64,000 nt of DNA, taken from assembly GCA_031841125.1 (NCBI GenBank), contig CM063113.1, positions 43,554,197-43,618,196 of the forward strand, given 5' to 3'. Below, in pieces: positions 57,794 to 64,000 of this stretch. Source of the DNA: Acanthococcus lagerstroemiae (taxonomy: Eukaryota > Arthropoda > Insecta > Hemiptera > Eriococcidae). How positions within the stretch are numbered: the first letter of the stretch is position 1; every line of letters begins with the position of its first letter. The position numbers and the translations under genes were made by a program. The notes below the pieces were generated by a model. It was not told the origin of the DNA and did not search any database. It saw only the letters and a program-made list of their open reading frames with translations.

Positions 57794-58772
57794 CCCAGTC
57801 CAGAAATTTTGGCGTTTTATTAGTTCGCCCCAGAGAAAATAGCGATTTCGAAAACGTCAATTGGTGTATGTTGGCTTGCATATTCGACGTGCCGAAGGCG
57901 CGAACGGAATATTTGAAAAAGTGGAGGCGCCTTCAACGAGCTAAATATGCTATTTCTCATACGCCAAATGACGTTTTCGAAATCGCTCATTTCTCTGGGG
58001 CGAACTAATAATGTGCGAAAATCTTTGGATTGGAGGCAGCTACAGCGAAACGGGTTGACACTTTCGAAAGAGGAGATCATTTCGCTCTCAAAATTTCAAA
58101 CCGTTTTCCTCTAGCTACCCCCAGTCCAGAGATTTTGGCGTTTTATTAGTTCGCCCCAGAGAAAATAGCGATTTCGAAAATGTCAATTGGTGTATGTTGG
58201 CTTGCATATTCGACGTGCCGAAGGCGCGAACGGAATATTTGAAAAAGTGGAGGCGCCTTCAACGAGCTAAATATGCTATTTCTCATACGCCAAATGACGT
58301 TTTCGAAATCGCTCATTTCTCTGGGGCGAACTAATAATGTGCGAAAATCTTTGGATTAGAGGCAGCTACAGCGAAACGGGTTGACACTTTCGAAAGAGGA
58401 GATCATTTCGCTCTCAAAATTTCAACCCGTTTTCCTCTAGCTACCCCCAGTCCAGAGATTTTGGCGTTTTATTAGTTCGCCCCAGAGAAAATAGCGATTT
58501 CGAAAACGTCAATTGGTGTATGTTGGCTTGCATATTCGACGTGCCGAAGGCGCGAACGGAATATTTGAAAAAGTGGAGGCGCCTTCAACGAGCTAAATAT
58601 GCTATTTCTCATACGCCAAATGACGTTTTCGAAATCGCTCATTTCTCTGGGGCGAACTAATAATGTGCGAAAATCTTTGGATTGGAGGCAGCTACAGCAA
58701 AACGGGTTGACACTTTCGAAAGAGGAGATCATTTCGCTCTCAAAATTTCAAACCGTTTTCCTCTAGCTACCC
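57794..58772. repeat. Tandem array, three copies of a 326-bp palindromic unit
   Basis: CCCAGTCCAG starts units at 57794, 58120 and 58446, an exact 326-bp period with very few differences. Each unit is largely self-complementary: TTAGTTCGCCCCAGAGAAA near its start returns inverted near its middle, with AGCGATTTCGAAAACGTCA inside both arms. Open frames of 86 codons on the minus strand recur in the units, as expected from near-identical copies. I see no known protein. Confidence 0.88.
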
Positions 58773-58774
58773 CC

Positions 58775-59085
58775 GAAGAGACTATCCATCATCTGTTACC
58801 AACGCATACCTCAGTTCTTCGGCTACATAGTACGCAGACTGGGCGAGAACCTGGGGAGCTGATAGCACAAGGAAAAGTGGAAGGTCGGCGGCCGCGCGGA
58901 AGACCACCGAAGAGATAGCTTGATCAGATCGAAGAAGCAGCGGGAGCACCACTAACCACGCCGATATGGGATGCAGAAGATCGGAACCGCTAGAGAGACA
59001 GGATAAGTGCCTCGTGATGGATGGATCACTAGCTCTCAGTCATGAGGAGACAGACAATCGATCATGAGTGCTTCTCTCTATATAC
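58775..59085 (+). mobile_element. LINE C-terminal fragment
   Basis: LGELIAQGKVEGRRPRGRPP (mixed frames), QIEEAAGAPL and WDAEDRNR correspond to the familiar C-terminal end of non-LTR (RTE/BovB-like) reverse transcriptases, with GK-x-EG-[RK]-R-x-RGRP. Stops break the frame. Directly follows the 326-bp array. Confidence 0.65.
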
Positions 59086-59095
59086 TAAATGAGTA

Positions 59096-59358
59096 AAATC
59101 CGCCACTGCCACTTCCGAAAGAAAAAACCCACTGCGGGTTGCCTACCCTGCCCCTTAATTGCTCATTTCTCCAAGGGTAGCCTACCCTTGGAGGGGGTTC
59201 ATGATGAAGGAGGGAGCTTGGTAAAATCTGCCGTCGCCACCACCGCCTCTGTGAGAGAAAAACCCACTGTGGGTTGCCTACCCTCCCCCTTAATTGCTTA
59301 TTTCTCCAGGGGTAGCCTACCCTTGGGCGGGGGTTCATGGTGGAGGAGGGAGCTTGGG
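59096..59358. repeat. Tandem duplication of 135 bp
   Basis: Two units share AAAACCCACTGYGGGTTGCC, TACCCTSCCCCTTAATTGCT, GGGTAGCCTACCCTTGG and GGAGGGAGCTTGG. TACCCTTGG and GGGTAGCCTACCC allow local hairpins. Confidence 0.75.
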
Positions 59359-59734
59359 GGATATTTTATTAAGATCATAGATTGTAGATCACAGAAAAAG
59401 AAAAGAAAAGAAAATTAGGATTTTAAGTTAAGTACCAATGTTAGAACGGTATGATGGTGTTTTACAGGGTGTAGTTTTTTACAAGAGTACCTTATCCTGG
59501 TATTCATGTAAGTAATCAAGATGACAAGTTGGAATCTTCTCCATCATACAGGCATTAAGAAGGGCTACCTTCTTTTTGTGGGCTCATGGCAGTTCCGCCT
59601 CGTTGTGAGCCTAGGAACTGGCTGAAATTTTTGTTTTAAATAGTAGTATACTTTTCCAGCTTGCGAAATAGGCCGGCACGAGCAAAGCGAGTGACGGCAG
59701 GGGTAGGGCCACGAAACGGACAGGGGGCTTCGCC

Positions 59735-59792
59735 TCCTAGTCTACCCTAAAATCAAGGGCTTCGCCTCCTAGTCTACCCTAAAATCAAGATC
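59735..59792. repeat. 33-bp tandem duplication
   Basis: GGGCTTCGCCTCCTAGTCTA, then CCCTAAAATCAA twice in a row. Confidence 0.8.
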
Positions 59793-59799
59793 AATGAGC

Positions 59800-60870
59800 A
59801 CATAGCTGGAAGACAAATAAATTTCCATGGAAAAGTCAACCACTGAACTGAATTGTCATCATGAAGAGCTAAATCATACGGACTGGCTTCGTGTCGTGGG
59901 GGGGGGGGGCTGATGGTTTTCGCTCAAGTATACCCATGGCTGGAAGAAATAAAAACCCTACTGATGAGACATACAGACCAGCATGATACTCGAGACATTG
60001 ATCTCTCATCTGTATACTACTCCTGATCTTTACTCAGAGACTGGCATAAAGATATAGACATGTGGCCTAAGGCACACTCGACTGGTTGCCCACCTAATTG
60101 ATATATTTAGGGCAGATCAGTTACCCCGGAATCTGACGTGAGACTGTAGTTTTTGTCGTTCTATGGAGCATTCCAGGTTGATGTCACAAAACTATCGCAA
60201 CCCACTCCAATACTCGTTACCTTGGAATTGATGACTGTAGTTCCCTGTTTTTCTATAATTTCCAAATCTGGTCTATCTGGCAATGGCATCCACAGTTGCA
60301 TGATGATGTCATTCAATCTGGATTGTTTAGCTATGACATCATCAGTTTACTAATTCCAATTTTGCTAAGCAGTGACATTACTTTAAAGAACATAAGCATA
60401 AATACATGTTTCAGTGGTTCAGTGGCGCGTAACATGAAGCTAGGGATACCCTAATAAAAAAATTTTCAATGGACATTTTTATTAACAACACGGCTGCAGA
60501 CTGTAGTCGTGCAAGGCGCAGCAAAGACCAAGATCAACGAGCACATGGCTGGAGGGAAAAGATCAAGATCCATGAGCACATGGCGGGAAGAAAAAAAAAA
60601 GAATTTCCATGGAAATGTCAACCATTGAACTGAATTGTCACCATGAAGAGCTAAATCATACGGACTGGCTTCGTGTCGGGGGGCATGGAGATTTCTATCT
60701 ATCAACAACACGGCTGCAGACTACAGTCGCGCAGCAACAACACGGCTGCAGATTGTAAAATGTCAACCACTGAATTTGTGTCGGGGGAGCGTTACGGTTT
60801 TCGCTCAAGTATACCAAGTAGTAAAAGCATATAAAATGCTAAAACATCATAAATGAGGGGGTCAAAAGAC
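59800..60870. repeat. Dispersed repeat cluster (TTTCCATGGAAATGTCAACC family)
   Basis: ATTTCCATGGAAATGTCAAC, CACTGAACTGAATTGTCA, GAGCTAAATCATACGGACTG and TTTTCGCTCAAGTATACC recur at about 59820, 60602 and 60757. Another copy is at 43870-43960. ACAACACGGCTGCAGACT repeats three times near 60486-60745. Confidence 0.6.
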
Positions 60871-61713
60871 CCTTTCAAGCAGCACAGCTCAGAAGTCTTA
60901 TGAAGAGAAAAGCGGTTTGAGCTTTTTTCTCATTTCATGAGATTTTGAAGTAGAGGAGACAAATTTTACATGTACTCGATCTCGTACCTCCGTAGCTTTA
61001 CATGCCTGGAATTTTTCTGTCCTCCTCGTCCCCACCCCTTGGATACCACAGATGTGAAATCAGTTATCAGTGTTTTAACAAGCAAAATATTTTGGAGGAA
61101 GTTTTCGAGTTGATAACAAAAATTCCATTGGGATATCGGTTGCGGAGTATCCGAGTACCCCGAATTCAATTTGCCCCTAAGTTGAAAATTGTGACGCCAG
61201 GAGAGGGGCCTAGGTTAGAAACGTCATAAATTACATAATATGTATTAAATTATAGGTGTTTCATGGTCGCTGAATTCATTATTCAAATATTTTAACTGCA
61301 TTCTTTTAACGGTCTTATTGGGGAGGGGGGGATGAAATTGGAAATACTGAGAAATACAATATACCCATCTCTTGAAGGGGTTCTGGAATCACTGAATTCA
61401 TTTTTGATCAAAATCATAGTACAAACATCACTACTTCGTGAAATGATTTAAAATTAATGATCCTTTTGATTTTTCCCATCTCTGCCTGCTTACAGTGTAA
61501 ATCGTGAAATGCCCCTTTTTTTTTATTGCGAAATCGCATCAATACCAAACAAGAAAGGATCTTCAAATGGCAAGATCTAGTTTCTTGTCAAGTAAAACTT
61601 TTTCTAAGTCTCTTTTTTAAGGTGCCGGAGTTTACACGTAGTCTCAATTTCAGATTTTCAAAAAAGGAATGGTACTGTCAACTAGGGTAATATCGGACAA
61701 CGGTGGTAATATC

Positions 61714-61999
61714 CAAGGACAAAACTAAGAGGGGGCACGGGGTATGCCCCTCTCATAAGCTCCGCCGGATTTGGGAAATATTAATAAAAGGATCAAAAGT
61801 TAGAAAAATTCAGTACAAAAAAATTTTGAGTCTTTTTTTTCCTTTTCTTTCTTTCTTTCTTTCTTTTTTTTCTTTTTTTTTTTCTTTCTTTCTTTAGGGA
61901 ATACAAAAAAATTGATAGGTACTTAGGAATTTTCAGTCGAGTCAGTTGGGAATTTTACAATTTTTGCCCCCCTTGGAAAAACTCTTTGCTACGTTCCTG
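61714..61999. repeat. hAT MITE nested in the MITE
   Basis: CAAGGACAAAACTAAG to GCTACGTTCCTG, flanked by GTAATATC and GTAATATT (7 of 8). Contains a TTTC microsatellite (61840-61897) and the TTGATAGGTACTTAGGAATT, then GAGTCAGTTGGGA module. Confidence 0.75.
61840..61897 (+). repeat. TTTC microsatellite
   Basis: About 58 bp of TTTC and T-run units inside the nested hAT MITE. Confidence 0.9.
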
Positions 62000-62119
62000 G
62001 TAATATTGGCGACTCATGACTTATTCACTCATAACGATATTAGCGCTCCTACACAGAAGATGTAAGGTATGGCCGTTATTACCACCGGCGTTCCATATTA
62101 CCCCAGTTGACGGTATTGA

Positions 62120-63362
62120 ACAACATATCGAAATAGGAGTATTTTGAGTCGCTGGTTACGACTATTGCCCCTGATCTTTAATCTAATTCGATTCGGGGCT
62201 AGGATCAGGAATCGGATAGGATATTTATAATCAGCAACCCTTAAATGACCATAATTTGATCGTATTTTCTTTGATACTTCTCCATTTAAAACTCTCGAGT
62301 TGGTACATGTGGATCCCCTTGAGGGGGAGGGAAAATATTTTACTTGAAATGCAATTAAATCTTGCTACTTGAAGATCCTCATGTTCGACATCAACTGCCG
62401 TAACTTGCCGAGGCTATGGAGTCGGAGCCACTCAAGATCTCGATGTAGAGATGAGGCTTTAAAAAAATAAGACGGAAACTAGAGCCGCCAAGCAGCTCAA
62501 AATCACCGAAGTTCTCAAGGTCCGTCTGGATGAGGTGGTTCTACAGTCTTGTAAATTAAACGGTAATTTACAGAATTTTTTTGTATAAAACAAAAATGAG
62601 AAATTTCCCTATCCGCCATTCGTGAAAAGCAGTAAGAGGCAATCAAAGCCAAAAAAATCATCTGGCACATTGATATTCTGTATTTTAGGGTCTAATCAAA
62701 GTTCTATTTCCTATTTATAGTGTCGCCCAACAGCCAGATAGCCAATATTTTCATTTTATATTATTCTAAAAATCCACTGTGACATTAACCCATTCTCTAA
62801 TGCTATTGAAAAAAATAAAATAAAATAAACAAATTGTCAAGATTTAACATTCAGCCTATATTTACAACTCACAAAAAAATACCATGTTTACAATTTTGTC
62901 AACACACACATGTATTAACATTCAAATTACACTTCGGAAATAAAAAATCAACAGTTCAAAATAATTATATGTATACTCTCTGATAATACTCAGAATTCAA
63001 TTTAAAACTATAACAAATTTAAAAACAGGAAATGCCAACAAGTAAAATAGAAGGGTAAAAAAGTACAAACGCGCAATTTGATAACAAGTGAAATTTTACA
63101 TGCGTCTGCACGCCTATCAAATTTAGAAATTTCAACAATAAGGTAATTTAGAAAAAAATACTGAGATCGCAATTTCGTTTCACCTAAACGATAAAAATTC
63201 TAATGATACATTAATACATAATTGTTCAGATTCACCGACTAAATCAAACTCGGGAAAAACCGAGCTACTGAAACACTTGATAAGCGTGTCTGCAATCGAA
63301 GTGGAACGGTAGGTAATTCGGATTTTTGCAACCTCCATAAATCTAAGTCGCTCGATACTCAG
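62120..63362. other. AT-rich stretch, possible 3' UTR of a minus-strand gene
   Basis: No recognised gene or repeat. If the exon at 63363-63454 is real, its 3' UTR lies here. Confidence 0.3.
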
Positions 63363-63454
63363 TCACATCCTCCTATAAATCAATATGACATCATCGTCAG
63401 TCCCAAAGCTATGCCTTGCTTTATCTAGCTGTGCGAATGGCATTCTGCAAATAC
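63363..63454 (-). CDS. Possible last coding exon of an unknown minus-strand gene
   Basis: On the minus strand an acceptor TGTTATGCAG is followed by an open stretch reading GICRMPFAQLDKARHSFGTD, then DDVILIYRRM and a stop at 63365-63363. The peptide has the balanced composition of a folded C-terminus (hydrophobic DDVILIY strand, basic end). I do not recognise the family. A second acceptor 10 bp further in (TTTGCAG) would give another start. No second exon is visible before the window edge, so this rests on composition and one splice site. Confidence 0.35.
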
Positions 63455-64000
63455 CTGCATAACAGTAAAAATACAAGTTATTGTCAGAAGATTCAGTCTC
63501 AGAAGAAGCTAACGGAGCCACTGAATTCCTATTTTTGGTCAACTAACAGACGTTAGAATTAACCAGGGAAACATTTAAGCAAAGTGGATACGGTTAAATG
63601 ACAACAGAGATGCTAATAGCGCGAATTATGTAAGAGATTAACTGGAGTACTGAACACTCAAATTAATGGGCTCGAAGAATTTTCAAAAGTGAAGACTGGT
63701 TTGACTACCTAGTACCCACAGCATATTGAATTTCTGGCCATTAACTGATTTAGATGCGAGGAATTGTATTGAAAGTGAAGTATGGTGAGGTGAGAAAATC
63801 AGGGAATGGAAATAGGACGAAAGAATAAGACAGACAGACAAGGGGCCGAAATATCGTATGAAACAAGAAATACGCAATAGGCTTAGGGCCAAGACAGCAT
63901 ACTGAAAGTATTCAACGGTAGAGTAGCCTATTTGACTAGGGGCTGATAGATCCTTCTCTCGAGGAGCCGTACAACCTCGGGTTTCTCATTAGATAACTTT
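63455..64000. other. Window end, nothing recognised
   Basis: 546 bp without a convincing coding frame or repeat. It may be an intron of the minus-strand gene proposed to its left. Confidence 0.3.

Larger units (their letters stand above)
61675..62113. repeat. Short TA-flanked MITE, copy 2, interrupted
   Basis: Ends CTGTCAACTAGGGTAATAT and the inverse of CCGTCAACTGGGGTAATAT, flanked by TA at 61673 and 62114. Same interior as 647-781 (ACGATATTAGCGCTCCTACA) but split by the insertion at 61714-61999. Confidence 0.8.

Noticed and set aside
57637..58008. 123-codon frame entering the 326-bp array, and the repeated 86-codon minus-strand frames
   Set aside because: They recur only because the units are near-identical; no known domain, and the palindromic unit keeps both strands open by chance.
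57794..58772. CRISPR-like array
   Set aside because: Units are 326 bp, contiguous and without spacers, in an animal genome.
1..64000. A new defence, biosynthetic or toxin system
   Set aside because: All well-supported genes are conserved animal housekeeping or chromatin genes; the rest is mobile and repetitive DNA.

Overview
The window is animal nuclear DNA. It holds spliced genes with GT-AG introns of up to about 9.6 kb, is AT-rich, and its introns are packed with DNA transposons. Three conserved animal genes can be read. Their sequences and the repeat types suggest an invertebrate, perhaps an arthropod, but I cannot place the species. Nothing looks bacterial or plasmid-borne.

Layout: 910-1232 (+) is the last coding exon of an epoxide hydrolase-like alpha/beta hydrolase whose other exons lie left of the window. 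Tail-to-tail with it, 14281 down to 2557 (-) is a complete KMT5A (SETD8/PR-Set7) histone H4K20 monomethyltransferase gene with six coding exons and 344 residues. Head-to-head with KMT5A across about 820 bp is a complete strawberry notch gene (SBNO1), 15105-54900 (+), with 26 coding exons and 1389 residues. Every exon junction of both genes keeps the reading frame. A possible last exon of an unknown minus-strand gene lies at 63363-63454.

The rest is introns and intergenic DNA rich in mobile elements. Many have clear ends and target-site duplications. They include a 5.3-kb TTAA-flanked piggyBac-type element with roughly 565-bp inverted arms, and a piggyBac transposase reading frame that has lost its catalytic core. 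There are many hAT-type miniature elements (8-bp duplications, often with long G/C runs), a CACTA-type element nested in a hAT element, and Tc1/mariner/pogo-type miniature elements. There are also RTE-like LINE tails, a tRNA-derived SINE, a 326-bp tandem repeat of palindromic units, and two large inverted repeats inside SBNO1 introns.

The two complete genes both encode nuclear chromatin or transcription factors and probably share a bidirectional promoter. I saw no defence system, operon or clearly new enzymatic pathway. The most interesting material is the nested transposon architecture, the transposase relic that keeps its DNA-binding end but not its catalytic core, and the long intronic inverted repeats that could fold in SBNO1 pre-mRNA.
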